Origin: Sphingomonadaceae bacterium
Lineage (GTDB): Bacteria; Pseudomonadota; Alphaproteobacteria; Sphingomonadales; Sphingomonadaceae
Reading direction: 5' to 3'
Assembly (NCBI GenBank): GCA_025362895.1
Contig: JANYFA010000156.1
Span: forward strand, 1-33,532
Length of the DNA: 33,532 bases
The position numbers and the translations under genes are program-made. Each line of letters opens with the position of its first letter. Position 1 is the stretch's first letter. The notes under the pieces are model-generated. The model saw only the letters and a program-made list of their open reading frames with translations, made no database searches and was not told the DNA's origin. Below are positions 15,861-27,628 of this stretch, piece by piece.

Positions 15861-16415
15861 GTGGAAACATCGGGCGGTATCGTTGCGGGACTGTCGGGGC
15901 GCTATGCCACCGCGCTGTTTGACATTGCGCGCGATAACAAGACCATCGATTCCGTCGCCGCGAGCCTCGCCTCGGTCACGTCGGGCCTTGCCGAATCGGA
16001 CGACCTCCGCCGCCTGACGACGAGCCCGATGATCGACCGCGCCGCCGCCGCTGCGGCCATCAAGGGGGTCGCCGCCGCAATGGCCCTCGACCCGCTGACG
16101 ACCAATTTTCTCGGCGTCCTCGCCGCCAACCGCCGTCTGAGTGCACTGCCCGCGATAATCCGCGACTTCGCCAAGCTGACCGCGCGCGCGCGCGGCGAGA
16201 TCACTGCCGAAGTGACCAGCGCGTATCCGCTCGACGCCGATCAGCAGATCGCGCTCAAGGCAAAACTTCGGGCCGGACTTGGGTCCGATGCCGCGCTCAT
16301 TCTCAACGTCGATCCCGACATTCTCGGCGGCCTCGTCGTTCGCGTCGGCAGCCGCATGGTCGACAGCTCGCTCCGCACCAAATTGAACAGTCTCGCCACG
16401 GCGATGAAGGGTTAG
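15861..16415 (+). CDS. atpH: ATP synthase F1 subunit delta
   Basis: Delta subunit (OSCP homologue) linking the F1 head to the peripheral stalk of ATP synthase. The ORF track begins at 15774, giving 213 aa with an unusual N-terminal extension. I chose the GTG at 15861, which yields METSGGIVAGLSGRYATALF and 184 aa, the family's normal start and length. The C-terminal signature ILNVDPDILGGLVVRVGSRMVDSSLRTKLNSL is intact. First gene of atpHAGDC, the usual alphaproteobacterial F1 operon; the F0 genes are elsewhere. The stop is 3 nt from the atpA ATG. The 247 bp upstream should contain the operon promoter, but I found no convincing -35/-10 pair. Confidence 0.95.
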   Translation: METSGGIVAGLSGRYATALFDIARDNKTIDSVAASLASVTSGLAESDDLRRLTTSPMIDRAAAAAAIKGVAAAMALDPLTTNFLGVLAANRRLSALPAIIRDFAKLTARARGEITAEVTSAYPLDADQQIALKAKLRAGLGSDAALILNVDPDILGGLVVRVGSRMVDSSLRTKLNSLATAMKG

Positions 16416-16418
16416 ACG

Positions 16419-17954
<1,536 letters not shown>

Positions 17955-17975
17955 GCGAGCGCCTGGGAACCGGAC

Positions 17976-18872
17976 ATGGCCAGCCTCAAAGCCCTCAAAC
18001 TGCGGATCGCGTCGATCAAGTCGACGCAGAAGATCACCAAGGCGATGAAGATGGTCGCCGCCGCCAAGCTGCGCCGATCGCAGGAGGCGGCCGAAGCCGC
18101 ACGCCCGTACAGCGAGCGGATGGCGGCGGTCATGGCGAGCCTCGGCAGCCGCGTCACCGTTGGACCAGAGTCGCCGAAGCTGCTCGCCGGGACGGGCGCG
18201 GATCAGACCTACCTTCTCGTCGTCGTCACTTCTGAACGCGGGCTTGCCGGTGGGTTCAACACCAACATTGTCCGCCTCGCCCGCCGCCGCGCCGACGAGC
18301 TGATGGCACAGGGCAAGACGGTCAAGCTGCTCCTCGCCGGGCGCAAGGGCCGCGCCGCTTTCGTCCGCACCCACCGCGATGCGATCGTCGACACACTCGA
18401 CCTGATCCACGGCAAGGCGCAGCAGTTCGCCGACGCCCAGGTCATCGCGGCCAATGTCATCGACCGCTTTACGCGCGACGAGTTCGACGTCGCCGAGCTG
18501 TTCTTCTCGCGCTTCCGCTCGGCGCTGGTACAGGAGCCGACGACCGTCCGCCTGATCCCCGCCGCGTTGCCGGAAGCCGCCAAGCCCGACACCGCGACTA
18601 CCAGCGGCCCACCGCCCGCCGCGATCGAGTACGAACCCGACGAGGAGGCGATCCTCGCCGACCTGCTGCCGCGTAACCTCGCCGTCCAGATCTTCCGCGC
18701 CATGCTCGAGAACCAGGCGAGCTTCTTCGGCGCGCAGATGACGGCGATGGACAACGCCACCCGCAACGCCGGTGACATCATCACCCGCCTGACCATCGTC
18801 TACAACCGCACCCGCCAGGCGGCGATCACGACCGAACTGATCGAAATTATCGCTGGCGCCGAATCGCTGTAA
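17976..18872 (+). CDS. atpG: ATP synthase F1 subunit gamma
   Basis: Gamma subunit, the rotating central shaft of F1, 298 aa. The N-terminal helix [34 protein letters not shown] is the family hallmark. The C-terminal helix [20 protein letters not shown]...[23 protein letters not shown] is also intact. A Pro/Ala/Glu-rich stretch at about residues 205-225 ([19 protein letters not shown]) is a flexible loop in the alpha/beta domain. It lies 21 nt after atpA. Confidence 0.98.
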   Translation: MASLKALKLRIASIKSTQKITKAMKMVAAAKLRRSQEAAEAARPYSERMAAVMASLGSRVTVGPESPKLLAGTGADQTYLLVVVTSERGLAGGFNTNIVRLARRRADELMAQGKTVKLLLAGRKGRAAFVRTHRDAIVDTLDLIHGKAQQFADAQVIAANVIDRFTRDEFDVAELFFSRFRSALVQEPTTVRLIPAALPEAAKPDTATTSGPPPAAIEYEPDEEAILADLLPRNLAVQIFRAMLENQASFFGAQMTAMDNATRNAGDIITRLTIVYNRTRQAAITTELIEIIAGAESL

Positions 18873-20350
<1,478 letters not shown>

Positions 20351-20351
<1 letters not shown>

Positions 20352-20758
20352 TGGCGGACGTCCTCCACTTCGAACTCGTCTCGCCGGAGAAGCTGCTGCG
20401 GTCGGGCGACGTTTACATGGTGGTTGTGCCGGGCACCGAGGGCGACTTCGGCGTCCTGCCCGGCCATGCGCCGCTGGTGTCGACGATCCGCCCCGGGGCG
20501 ATTCAGGTGTTCCCGACGAGCATGAACGACGTACCCGAACGTATCTTCATCGACGGCGGCTTTGCCGAGGTCGGTCCCAACGGTCTGACCATTCTTGCCG
20601 AGAGTGCGACGCCGGTCGGCGAGATCGACGTCGAAGCCACCGCGCGCGCGCTGGCCACCGCTCGCGAAACCCTGCGCGCCGCATCCGGCGATGCGCTAAC
20701 CGCCGCCGAGGCGCGCGTCGCGCGGTTCGAGGCGATGCAGGCGGTTGCTGTCAACTGA
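20351..20758 (+). CDS. atpC: ATP synthase F1 subunit epsilon
   Basis: Epsilon subunit, the regulatory inhibitor of F1 ATPase activity, 135 aa, started by a GTG overlapping the atpD stop. The N-terminal beta-sandwich is recognisable in [45 protein letters not shown]. The C-terminal helical part (about 90-135) is Ala/Arg-rich as usual. It is the last gene of atpHAGDC, and a hairpin resembling a terminator follows within 25 nt. Confidence 0.97.
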
Positions 20759-20778
20759 GGCGCAGTCGACTGGATGGC

Positions 20779-20823
20779 GGCGTGACCGGCAGGTTAATGG
20801 CCAACGCCGTCACGCTTTGCTAT
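20779..20823 (+). terminator. Possible rho-independent terminator of the atp operon
   Basis: Arms GCGTGAC (20780-20786) and GTCACGC (20809-20815) form a perfect 7-bp stem, extendable by a G-T pair and by an inner GGC/GCC after a one-base bulge. A short T-rich stretch TTTGCTATT follows. It lies about 20 nt after the atpC stop, the expected place. The T-tract is weak, so confidence is moderate. Confidence 0.45.
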
Positions 20824-20833
20824 TAGGTGCTCG

Positions 20834-21652
20834 ATGGCTGGCTGGTATCTCGATGACATTCCCTGGGCGCGGTTCGACGCGGCGGCGGTCGACACCGACC
20901 TGCTCGCCGTCGTCAAGACCGCTGCGCTGGTCGAGGCGAACGCCCCTGACTACGTCGCCTACCTCCAAGGCGTGTTCCACGACGACCCCGCGTTCGGCGC
21001 GGCGATCGCGCAGTGGGGTATCGAGGAAGAACAGCACGGCGCAGCGCTCGGACGCTGGGCCGAGGTCGCCGACCCGGAATTCGACTTTGCCCGCGCGCTC
21101 GCGGATTTTCGTGCCGGGTACCGCATTCCACAGGGCGTGAGTCAGTCGATCCGCGGCTCGCGCGCGGGCGAGCTGGTCGCGCGGCAGGTCGTCGAAACGG
21201 GAACCTCGTCCTTTTATTCGGCCATCCGCGACGCAACCGCCGAGCCGGTGCTCAAGGCGATAGCCGGGCGGATCGCGGCGGACGAGTTCGCCCATTACCG
21301 GCTGTTTGCCACGCACTTTGCCCGCTATCATCGGGCGGAGCCGCTGCCGCTCGCGACCCGTCTCCATGTCGCCTCGACGCGCCTCGGCGAGGCGGAGGAC
21401 GACGAGCTCGGCTGGGCGTGGTTCGCCGCCAATGTCCTTCCCGCCGACCGCACCGCCTCGTATCGCAGCGCCGTTTATACGCGCGCTTATGGCCGCCGCG
21501 CGCTCCGCCTGTACCGGCGGCCGCATGTCGACAACGGCGTCCGGATGCTTCTCCGCGCCGTACGCCTGCCGCCGTCCGGCTGGCTGTTCCGGCTCGCCTC
21601 GGCGGCAATGTGGCAACTGCTTCGGCTGCGGGTCGGGGCGCTGCCCGCCTGA
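20834..21652 (+). CDS. Ferritin-like di-iron protein, function unknown
   Basis: A 272-aa soluble, mostly helical protein with a complete set of candidate di-iron ligands: E34 in ALVEANAPDY, E65-x2-H68 in EEEQHG, E121 in VVETGTSSFY and E151-x2-H154 in DEFAHYRLF. This E / ExxH / E / ExxH pattern matches ferritin-like oxidases, including acyl-ACP desaturase relatives. About 100 residues beyond the last ligand (AEDDELGWAWFAANVL onward) are Arg-rich. It follows the atp operon after the putative terminator and is read in the same direction, so read-through is possible. It probably performs an O2-dependent oxidation or holds iron; neither substrate nor partner is visible here. Confidence 0.8.
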   Translation: MAGWYLDDIPWARFDAAAVDTDLLAVVKTAALVEANAPDYVAYLQGVFHDDPAFGAAIAQWGIEEEQHGAALGRWAEVADPEFDFARALADFRAGYRIPQGVSQSIRGSRAGELVARQVVETGTSSFYSAIRDATAEPVLKAIAGRIAADEFAHYRLFATHFARYHRAEPLPLATRLHVASTRLGEAEDDELGWAWFAANVLPADRTASYRSAVYTRAYGRRALRLYRRPHVDNGVRMLLRAVRLPPSGWLFRLASAAMWQLLRLRVGALPA

Positions 21653-21667
21653 ACGGCGACGCGAAAA

Positions 21668-22189
21668 TCAGCGTCGCAGGATGATGTACCACGCGCCGCC
21701 GCCGCCGTGGCGCGGATGGGCGGGGCGGAGCGCGGCGATGTACGGGCGCAGGTCGGGGCCGTGAAGCCAGTCGCGTAACGAGGCACGGATGATCCCGCGC
21801 CGGTCGCCATCGGCGCTATCGCGCGCGCCCTTGCCGGTGATGACGAGCATGACCCGCGCCCCCGACCCCGCCGCCTCGACGACCATCCGTGTCAGCAACG
21901 CATACGCCCGGTCGCGGGTATAGCCGTGAAGATCGACGGTTAGATCGGGGGACAGGCGGCCAGTTCTGATTTGCCGATCCCACCCGCCGTCAAGCGTCGC
22001 CGCATCGACTGCGACGCGGTTCGCCGACGGCGCGCGGCGCGGTGGCGGGGCGCTGTGCGGGCCGACATCGCGGATCGGCCGCGGCGCGGGCGCAACGACG
22101 GGGACGACTCGCCCCGTGAGCGGACGAATACTGGCGGCGACGCGCGCCCACAGCGCCGCCTCGTCAGGGGCGAGGCGGCGCGGCGGCAT
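21668..22189 (-). CDS. Smr domain protein
   Basis: A 173-aa protein with a C-terminal Smr (MutS2-related) domain. The signature blocks are LTVDLHGYTRDRAYALL (DLHG) and VMLVITGKGA (TGKG), ending in GGGGAWYIILRR. The first 85 residues form a Pro/Arg-rich, probably disordered region, as in the short YdaL/SmrA-type proteins. Stand-alone Smr proteins are DNA or RNA endonucleases, with suggested roles in mismatch-related repair or in cleaving stalled-ribosome mRNA. The start overlaps the mltA 3' end by 26 bp, so it is coupled to timA-mltA, a neighbourhood common in alphaproteobacteria. Confidence 0.92.
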   Translation of the reverse strand: MPPRRLAPDEAALWARVAASIRPLTGRVVPVVAPAPRPIRDVGPHSAPPPRRAPSANRVAVDAATLDGGWDRQIRTGRLSPDLTVDLHGYTRDRAYALLTRMVVEAAGSGARVMLVITGKGARDSADGDRRGIIRASLRDWLHGPDLRPYIAALRPAHPRHGGGGAWYIILRR

Positions 22190-23441
22190 CGGCTGTAGTG
22201 GCAGGCCGCGCGGCGGCGGGTGTTATCAGCCGCGCGGCGGCGGGGGGGGGGATCAATACGGTGGCGGCCCCCGTCGCCGTAATCCCGCCGGCGACCGCTC
22301 CGGCGGCGTCGCCCGACCCCCAGAACAGGTCGAGGCGGTTCGCTCCCTTGATCGCGCCGCCGGTATCCTGCGCTACGACGATCCCTCTGAACGCCGCGCC
22401 GCTGACAATGGTTTCAAGCCAGAGCGGTGCACCGAGCGGCACGAAGGCCGGGTCGGCAGCGGCGCTCGCGCGTGCGGTCAGCGGGACGCCGAGCGCGCCG
22501 GGCGGGCCGCGATCTGCGGGGATGTTGAGCCGCTTGAAAAATATCTTGCTGCGGTTGGCATGGAGGACGTCCGGGGCGTCGGCGGGATGGGCGCGGAGCC
22601 AATCGATGATTCCTGCCATCGTAGCCTGCCCCGGAGCCAATGCACTGCGTTCCCGGAGGAGCCGACCGATGCTGGTATAGGCGTGACCGTTCTGGCCGTC
22701 GTAGCCCACGCGCAGCGTCGATCCATCGGCCATCCGCAGCCGCCCCGATCCCTGGATTTCAAGGAAGAAAGCGGCATAGGGGTCCGCCGCCCACGCAAGT
22801 TCGAGGCCGCGCCCGGCGAGGGCGCCAGCGTCGATTTCCGCGCGATCGTAATAGGGTAGGGCGCGCGGTCCGGCGATGCGCCCGCGAATATGCTTGCCCG
22901 TCAGCGCGGCGTCGAACACGCCGAGGTCGATGTCGAGCAGGTCGGCCGGGCGACGGTAGATCGGGACGGCAAAGCCCGGGGCGGGTGTGGGCGACGCGGC
23001 GAGGTCGGGTTCGTAATAACCGGTGTCGAGACCGCGCCCGTCGCCGATGACAACCGGGACCACGGCGTTCGCAAAGAAGGTGTGTCCATCGGTCGCCGTT
23101 GCAGCGGCGGCGCACGGCGCGGCCCAGTCGCCCGCCTGCGTCAGTCCACTCGCGTCGATCCGACTGACCAGCGCCGGACACGACGCTCGGAATGCCGCAA
23201 GTGCCAGGGTTAGATCGGCGGTGGCGAAGCCGGGGCGCTGCGCCAGCGGAACTCCCAGCTTAGCCAGCGAGGCGGCGGTGGGCGCGGCAACTGCCGATCC
23301 AGGCGGCGACGGCGAGGCCAGAGTCGTTGGCGGCAGTGGCCGCGATAATAGCGGCGGTGCCTGGCGAGTAGCGCAGCCCGCGACGAGGACACACAGTCCT
23401 GCCCACGCAGCCCGGCGCATAATGGTCGTGGCGACGCTCAT
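22164..23441 (-). CDS. mltA: Membrane-bound lytic murein transglycosylase A (lipoprotein)
   Basis: MltA cleaves the MurNAc-GlcNAc bond of peptidoglycan to give 1,6-anhydro-MurNAc. The N-terminus has a lipoprotein signal, MRRAAWAGLCVLVAGC, with a Cys after VAG, so it is probably an outer-membrane lipoprotein. The MltA core is seen in GYYEPDLAAS...PIYRRPADLL, and the 3D domain in VVAQDTGGAIKGANRLDLFWGSG with the catalytic aspartate. Starts at 23441 (425 aa) or 23420 (418 aa, directly MRRAAW) are both acceptable; the ORF-track start at 23489 overlaps timA. The last 25 residues are low-complexity, with a C10 tract and a duplicated octapeptide (see repeat entry). Confidence 0.94.
   Translation of the reverse strand: MSVATTIMRRAAWAGLCVLVAGCATRQAPPLLSRPLPPTTLASPSPPGSAVAAPTAASLAKLGVPLAQRPGFATADLTLALAAFRASCPALVSRIDASGLTQAGDWAAPCAAAATATDGHTFFANAVVPVVIGDGRGLDTGYYEPDLAASPTPAPGFAVPIYRRPADLLDIDLGVFDAALTGKHIRGRIAGPRALPYYDRAEIDAGALAGRGLELAWAADPYAAFFLEIQGSGRLRMADGSTLRVGYDGQNGHAYTSIGRLLRERSALAPGQATMAGIIDWLRAHPADAPDVLHANRSKIFFKRLNIPADRGPPGALGVPLTARASAAADPAFVPLGAPLWLETIVSGAAFRGIVVAQDTGGAIKGANRLDLFWGSGDAAGAVAGGITATGAATVLIPPPAAARLITPAAARPATTADAAAPPRP
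22206..22251. repeat. 15-bp direct repeat with 24-bp period plus G10/C10 tract in the mltA 3' end
   Basis: CCGCGCGGCGGCGGG occurs at 22206-22220 and again at 22230-22244, a period of exactly eight codons. It encodes the duplicated tail segment PAAARLIT/PAAARPAT on the minus strand. It merges into an uninterrupted run of ten G (22242-22251; C10 in the mltA sense strand, encoding Pro-Pro-Pro). Homopolymers of this length are prone to slippage in cells and in sequencing. Confidence 0.85.
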
Positions 23442-23466
23442 CGGCAGCCGGACGCCGGCTGCCGAC

Positions 23467-24087
23467 TCATGCGTCGGCGTCGGTCGCAATCAGCAGCCAC
23501 GCGGGGTCGGCTCCACCGACATGACGGCTGAACGTCCACACGTCGTGACCGGCGGAGGGAACACCGTCGACGGCGATCGTCGCCTCGAACCTCACGGTGA
23601 CTTCGGCCATCTGCCCGACCATGCGCGCGGCGGTAAGGACAGTGGCATCGATACCGACCAGGCGGTGGGCGAGCGCGGTGTCGCGATGCGCTATCGCAAC
23701 GCGGAAGTGGTCGAGCACCTCGTCGGAAACCAGTCCCGCCATCGCCGCCGCGTCGCCCGCCCAGAAGGCGTCGAGGATCATGCGATACGCTGCCTGCGCG
23801 CCGCCCAGGAACTTCGCGGGATCGAACCCGCCATCGGCATCGGCAATCGCCTGCAGCGCGGGGGCGACATCGGCGGCGGTCCCGGCGGGAACGGCGACAA
23901 GGTGCCGGACAACCGGTCCCGCGCGGTTCGCGGTCGGCGCGATCGCAGCGGGCGACGCGGCGCGCGACGGCACGCCCGCTTTCTCATCGCCGGTCCGCTT
24001 GCCCAGCACATTGACGAGGCGCAGTCCGATAAAGCCGGCGAGCATCGCCAGGAGCACGATTTCAATCCATGAGCCGCCGTCAGACAT
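23467..24087 (-). CDS. timA: Tim44-like (TimA) membrane-anchored protein
   Basis: A 206-aa protein with an N-terminal transmembrane anchor (WIEIVLLAMLAGFIGLRLVNVLG) followed by GKRTGDEKAG, a linker (about 35-65), and a Tim44-like domain (about 68-206) ending in HVGGADPAWLLIATDADA. TimA is the alphaproteobacterial relative of mitochondrial Tim44 and is thought to act at the inner membrane in envelope protein biogenesis. The ORF-track start lies 28 codons upstream in promoter-like sequence; the ATG at 24087 has an AAGGCGA RBS and begins MSDGGSWIE. It is divergent from secB, a conserved arrangement for protein-export genes, and is followed by mltA and smr. Confidence 0.9.
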   Translation of the reverse strand: MSDGGSWIEIVLLAMLAGFIGLRLVNVLGKRTGDEKAGVPSRAASPAAIAPTANRAGPVVRHLVAVPAGTAADVAPALQAIADADGGFDPAKFLGGAQAAYRMILDAFWAGDAAAMAGLVSDEVLDHFRVAIAHRDTALAHRLVGIDATVLTAARMVGQMAEVTVRFEATIAVDGVPSAGHDVWTFSRHVGGADPAWLLIATDADA

Positions 24088-24287
24088 ATCGTTCGCCTTG
24101 GATAACGTGACCATATATAGCGGAGCGTGCGCCACCGGTCCATCGTGACATAGTGTACGCTTGGCAGCCAAACTAGTGCCGTCCCCTGCGGCGGTTCGTG
24201 CACAACGTCCGCTGCGACGACTCCTGCTTGCCCGGCGGCGTGGCGGCTGCTAGCGCCACGCCATTCCATAACGACCGAAAGACGATC
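24088..24287. promoter_or_regulatory. Divergent timA / secB promoter region
   Basis: A 200-bp non-coding stretch between two outward-facing genes, so it must hold promoters for both. It is locally less GC-rich, with CCATATATAG at about 24110-24120 and TGACATAGTGTACGCTTGGC at about 24146-24165. On the plus strand TTCGCC-N16-TATATA can be drawn, but its -35 is poor. Individual promoter elements are not assigned. Confidence 0.5.
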
Positions 24288-24812
24288 ATGGCCGACGAAA
24301 TTGGCGGCGAAGCCGCAGTCCCCGCCAACGGCGCTGCCGATCACGATGCCGGAACCCCGGACGTGTCGGGCCAACCGCAGGTCAGCATTCTGACGCAATA
24401 CGTGAAGGACTTCTCGTTCGAGAACCCCAACGCGCCTGCGTCGCTCCAGATGACGACCCAGCCGCGCATCGAAATCAACGTCAACGTCAATGCCAAGCGC
24501 GCCGGTGACGACCTGTATGAGGTCGAGCTGAAGATCGAAGCCAAAGCGACGAACGATGACATGACGGCCTTCGCGGTCGAACTGCTGTATGCCGGCTTGT
24601 TCGGCCTGCGGAACCTGCCCGAGGAGGCGCTCGAGCCGTTTCTGGTGGTCGAGGCCCCGCGCATTCTGTTCCCGTTCGCCCGCCGCATCGTCGCCGACGC
24701 GACACGCGACGGTGGCTTCCCGCCGCTGATGCTCGAGCCGATCGATTTCGGCTCGCTATACATGGCGCAGCAGCAGGGTGGCATGGTCGGCCAGGTCGCC
24801 GGCAACGCCTGA
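24288..24812 (+). CDS. secB: Protein-export chaperone SecB
   Basis: SecB is the homotetrameric cytoplasmic chaperone that keeps preproteins unfolded and delivers them to SecA. The core reads SILTQYVKDFSFENPNAPASL, PRIEINVNVNAKR, LYEVELKIEA and RILFPFARRIVADATRDGGFPPLMLEPIDFGSLY, all diagnostic. I chose the ATG at 24288, which is preceded by GAAAGA and gives 174 aa; the ORF-track start adds 30 unlikely residues. A 25-residue acidic N-terminus precedes the core, and the tail is Gln/Gly/Met-rich. It is divergent from timA and lies 54 nt upstream of murJ. Confidence 0.97.
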   Translation: MADEIGGEAAVPANGAADHDAGTPDVSGQPQVSILTQYVKDFSFENPNAPASLQMTTQPRIEINVNVNAKRAGDDLYEVELKIEAKATNDDMTAFAVELLYAGLFGLRNLPEEALEPFLVVEAPRILFPFARRIVADATRDGGFPPLMLEPIDFGSLYMAQQQGGMVGQVAGNA

Positions 24813-24866
24813 GCGCATCCGGCGCGGCATGAACCGGGCTTGCGCTCGTAAACCCGGCAGCGCGCG

Positions 24867-26462
24867 ATGAGCCTCGTCCGCGCCACCGGCACGATCGGCG
24901 GCCTGACCCTCGTCAGCCGCGTCCTGGGCCTCGTCCGCGACACGCTGTTCGCGCTGGTCGTCGGCGCGGGGCTGGCATCGGACTGTTTCCTGATCGCCTT
25001 CCGTCTGCCGAACCTGTTCCGCGCGCTGTTCGCCGAGGGGGCGTTCGCCGCCGCCTTCGTCCCGATGTTCAGCCGCACGCTGGCGGGAAGCGGCATATCC
25101 ATGCCGGGCGATCCCGGCAGCGGCGGTGACCTTGTCGCCGGGCGTGCCTTTGCCGAAGCTGTGCTCGCGGTGCTGCTGCCGCTGCTCGTCGCGTTCACGA
25201 TTCTCATGATCGCCTTCGCCGCGCCGGTCGTCTGGCTGATGACCGGCGGCTTCCCCGACGCCAGTCCGGAGAAATACCGGCTCGCGGTCGAATTCACCCG
25301 CATCACCTTTCCGTATCTGCTGCTCATCAGCATCGTGTCGCTACTCGGTGGCATCCTCAATTCGCTCGGGCGGTTCTGGGTCAACGCCGCCGCGCCGATC
25401 CTGCTCAACGTCGCGCTGATCGCCGGGCTGGTGCTGTTCCACGGCGATACGCCCGTTGCCAGCGCGCGGGTGCAGTCGGCGGCGGTGACGGTCGCCGGCA
25501 TCCTCCAGTTCGTCTGGCTGATATGGGCGTGCCACCGCGCCGGGATCGACCTGCGCCTGCGGTGGCCCCGGCTGACGCCGCCAGTGCGCGAACTACTCCG
25601 CCGCATCGGCCCGGCGGCGCTCGGCGCGGGGGCGGTGCAGATCAATCTCGTCATCTCGACCGCGCTCGCCGCGCGCTTCCTCGGGCAGGGTGCGATCAGC
25701 TATCTTTATTACGCGGACCGGCTCAACCAGTTGCCACTCGGACTGGTCGGGATCGGCATCGGCACGGTGCTGCTGCCGACGCTGTCGCGCCAGCTTGCGA
25801 GCAAGCTCGACGGCGCGGCAATGCACACCCAGAACCGCGCAATCGAGCTGGTGCTGCTCCTTACCCTGCCCGCCGCCGCCGCGCTGGTCGTCAGCGCGCT
25901 GCCGATCGTCCGGACACTGTTCGAGCACGGCCGGTTCACGGGGGCCGATTCCATCGCGACGGCGGCGGCGCTAAGTGCCTTCTCGCTCGGCCTTCCCGCC
26001 TATGTTCTCATCAAGGTGCTGACGCCCGGTTTCCACGCGCGGGGCGACACGACGACGCCGGTGCGAATCGCGGTCGCGTCGATGCTCGTCAACCTCGTCG
26101 GCAACCTGACCTTGATCTGGAGCCTCGGCTTCGTCGGCATCGCGCTGTCGACCGCGCTCGCGGCGTGGGTCAACGCCGGGGCGCTGTTCTGGACGTTGCG
26201 ACGACGCGGGCTGTTCGCCGTCGACGAGCGCCTGCGCCGCAATGCGTGGCGGCTGATCGCGGCGAGCGCGGCGATGTCGGGCGTGCTGATCGCCGCCGAC
26301 CGCCTTGTTTCGCCGTACATGGGGGCAAGCCTGTTCGCCCGCGCCGCCGCATTGACGGCGCTGATCGCAGCGGGCGGGGTCGCCTATCTCGCGGCGGCCT
26401 ACACGCTCAAGGCGTTTTCGCTTGCCGACCTCAAGGGGCAACTGCGAAGACGCCCGGCATGA
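24867..26462 (+). CDS. murJ: Lipid II flippase MurJ (MviN)
   Basis: MurJ moves lipid II across the inner membrane for peptidoglycan synthesis. The 531-aa protein is hydrophobic throughout, consistent with 14 helices. The N-terminus ([22 protein letters not shown]), the charged cavity residues ([24 protein letters not shown]) and the central block [30 protein letters not shown] are all typical. No clear SD sequence precedes the ATG. The stop overlaps the trpS start as ATGA, suggesting coupling. Order secB-murJ-trpS on the plus strand. Confidence 0.97.
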   Translation: MSLVRATGTIGGLTLVSRVLGLVRDTLFALVVGAGLASDCFLIAFRLPNLFRALFAEGAFAAAFVPMFSRTLAGSGISMPGDPGSGGDLVAGRAFAEAVLAVLLPLLVAFTILMIAFAAPVVWLMTGGFPDASPEKYRLAVEFTRITFPYLLLISIVSLLGGILNSLGRFWVNAAAPILLNVALIAGLVLFHGDTPVASARVQSAAVTVAGILQFVWLIWACHRAGIDLRLRWPRLTPPVRELLRRIGPAALGAGAVQINLVISTALAARFLGQGAISYLYYADRLNQLPLGLVGIGIGTVLLPTLSRQLASKLDGAAMHTQNRAIELVLLLTLPAAAALVVSALPIVRTLFEHGRFTGADSIATAAALSAFSLGLPAYVLIKVLTPGFHARGDTTTPVRIAVASMLVNLVGNLTLIWSLGFVGIALSTALAAWVNAGALFWTLRRRGLFAVDERLRRNAWRLIAASAAMSGVLIAADRLVSPYMGASLFARAAALTALIAAGGVAYLAAAYTLKAFSLADLKGQLRRRPA

Positions 26463-27463
26463 ACCGCGTCTTTTCCGGCATCCAGCCCACCGGCAACCTC
26501 CACCTCGGCAATTATCTCGGGGCGATCCGCAACTGGGTCGGGATGCAAGCGGATTTCGAGTGCATTTATTGCATCGTGGACCTCCACGCGATCACCATGC
26601 CGCACGACCCGAAGGCGCTGGCGGCAGCGACCCGCGACATGGCGGCAGGCATCCTTGCCGCCGGGGTCGATCCGGCGCGCACGATCCTGTTCCACCAGAG
26701 CGCTGTCACGGCGCACGCCGAGCTGGCGTGGACGTTGATGAGCGTCGCCCGCATCGGCTGGCTCGACCGCATGATCCAGTTCAAGGAGAAGCGCGGTAAG
26801 GACACCGAGGGGCCGAGCGTCGGGCTGTACACCTACCCCGTCCTTCAGGCCGCCGATATCCTCGCCTATCGCGCGACGCACGTTCCTGTCGGCGAAGATC
26901 AGAAGCAGCACCTCGAACTCGCGCGCGATATCGCGATCAAGTTTAACGCGATGTACGGCGACATCCTGAAGCCGCCGCTGCCGGTGATCGGCGGGGCGAA
27001 TAATGTCGGCGCCGCGCGGATCATGTCGTTGCGCGACGGCACGGCGAAGATGTCGAAGTCCGACCCCAGCGAGGCGAGCCGGATCGATCTGACCGACACT
27101 GCCGACGCGATTGCCGCGAAGATCAAGCGCGCCAAGTCCGATGCTGACGTCCTGCCCGCCACCGCCGCCGGACTTGAGGGGCGACCTGAAGCGAAAAACC
27201 TCGTCGCCATCTTTGCCGCGCTGAGCGGACAGACGGTCGATACCGTCCTGAACGATTATGGCGGGAAGGGGTTCGGTGCGTTTAAACCCGCACTGGCGGA
27301 GATCACGGTTGCCGCCCTCGCCCCCATTAACGCCGAATATGTTCGCTTGCGCGCCGACCCCGGGCATATCGACGCGGTGCTCCGCGACGGCGCGGGCCGC
27401 GCGGGGGCGATCGCCGCCCCGCTGCTCCGCGAAGTCTACGATGCGGTTGGGTTTCTGCGATAG
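26459..27463 (+). CDS. trpS: Tryptophanyl-tRNA synthetase
   Basis: Class I synthetase charging tRNA-Trp, 334 aa from the ATG that overlaps the murJ stop (ATGA). The ORF track starts much too early, inside murJ. The N-terminus [26 protein letters not shown] holds the HIGH-type motif (HLGN, 15-18), and [16 protein letters not shown] is the KMSKS loop. Substrate-site blocks such as [17 protein letters not shown] are intact. The gene ends 166 bp before the DUF4136 lipoprotein. Confidence 0.97.
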   Translation: MNRVFSGIQPTGNLHLGNYLGAIRNWVGMQADFECIYCIVDLHAITMPHDPKALAAATRDMAAGILAAGVDPARTILFHQSAVTAHAELAWTLMSVARIGWLDRMIQFKEKRGKDTEGPSVGLYTYPVLQAADILAYRATHVPVGEDQKQHLELARDIAIKFNAMYGDILKPPLPVIGGANNVGAARIMSLRDGTAKMSKSDPSEASRIDLTDTADAIAAKIKRAKSDADVLPATAAGLEGRPEAKNLVAIFAALSGQTVDTVLNDYGGKGFGAFKPALAEITVAALAPINAEYVRLRADPGHIDAVLRDGAGRAGAIAAPLLREVYDAVGFLR

Positions 27464-27580
27464 CGGCGACGGTCGCCCACAATTCATCCGGAGGGGTCAA
27501 CCCGCTTGTAGCGGCGCGGCAAAGCGCCATATTCGAGGGACGGGAACCCAGGTTGCCGTATCGGGGTTCACACCTTGTTC

Positions 27581-27606
27581 ACCGCCCCGGCGGTACCGCA
27601 GTTTTT
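27581..27606 (+). terminator. Weak hairpin followed by T6 between trpS and the DUF4136 gene
   Basis: ACCGC-CCCG-GCGGT forms a 5-bp stem with a 4-base loop (27581-27594). Six T residues (27602-27607) follow after ACCGCAG. The gap between stem and T-run is longer than in a classical intrinsic terminator, and the site is about 120 nt after trpS and close to the next start. It could be an attenuator-like or transcription-start feature instead. Confidence 0.25.
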
Positions 27607-27628
27607 TCGTCGTCTCGAGGGTAGTCTC

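Noticed and set aside
25523-26458. N-terminal extension of the trpS frame through murJ
   Set aside because: The sequence before [12 protein letters not shown] is an out-of-frame reading of murJ. The ATGA overlap marks the real start.
27464-27628. Possible tRNA suggested by a GGGGTTCACACC stretch after trpS
   Set aside because: The putative T-arm does not pair, and no acceptor or anticodon stem can be drawn around it.
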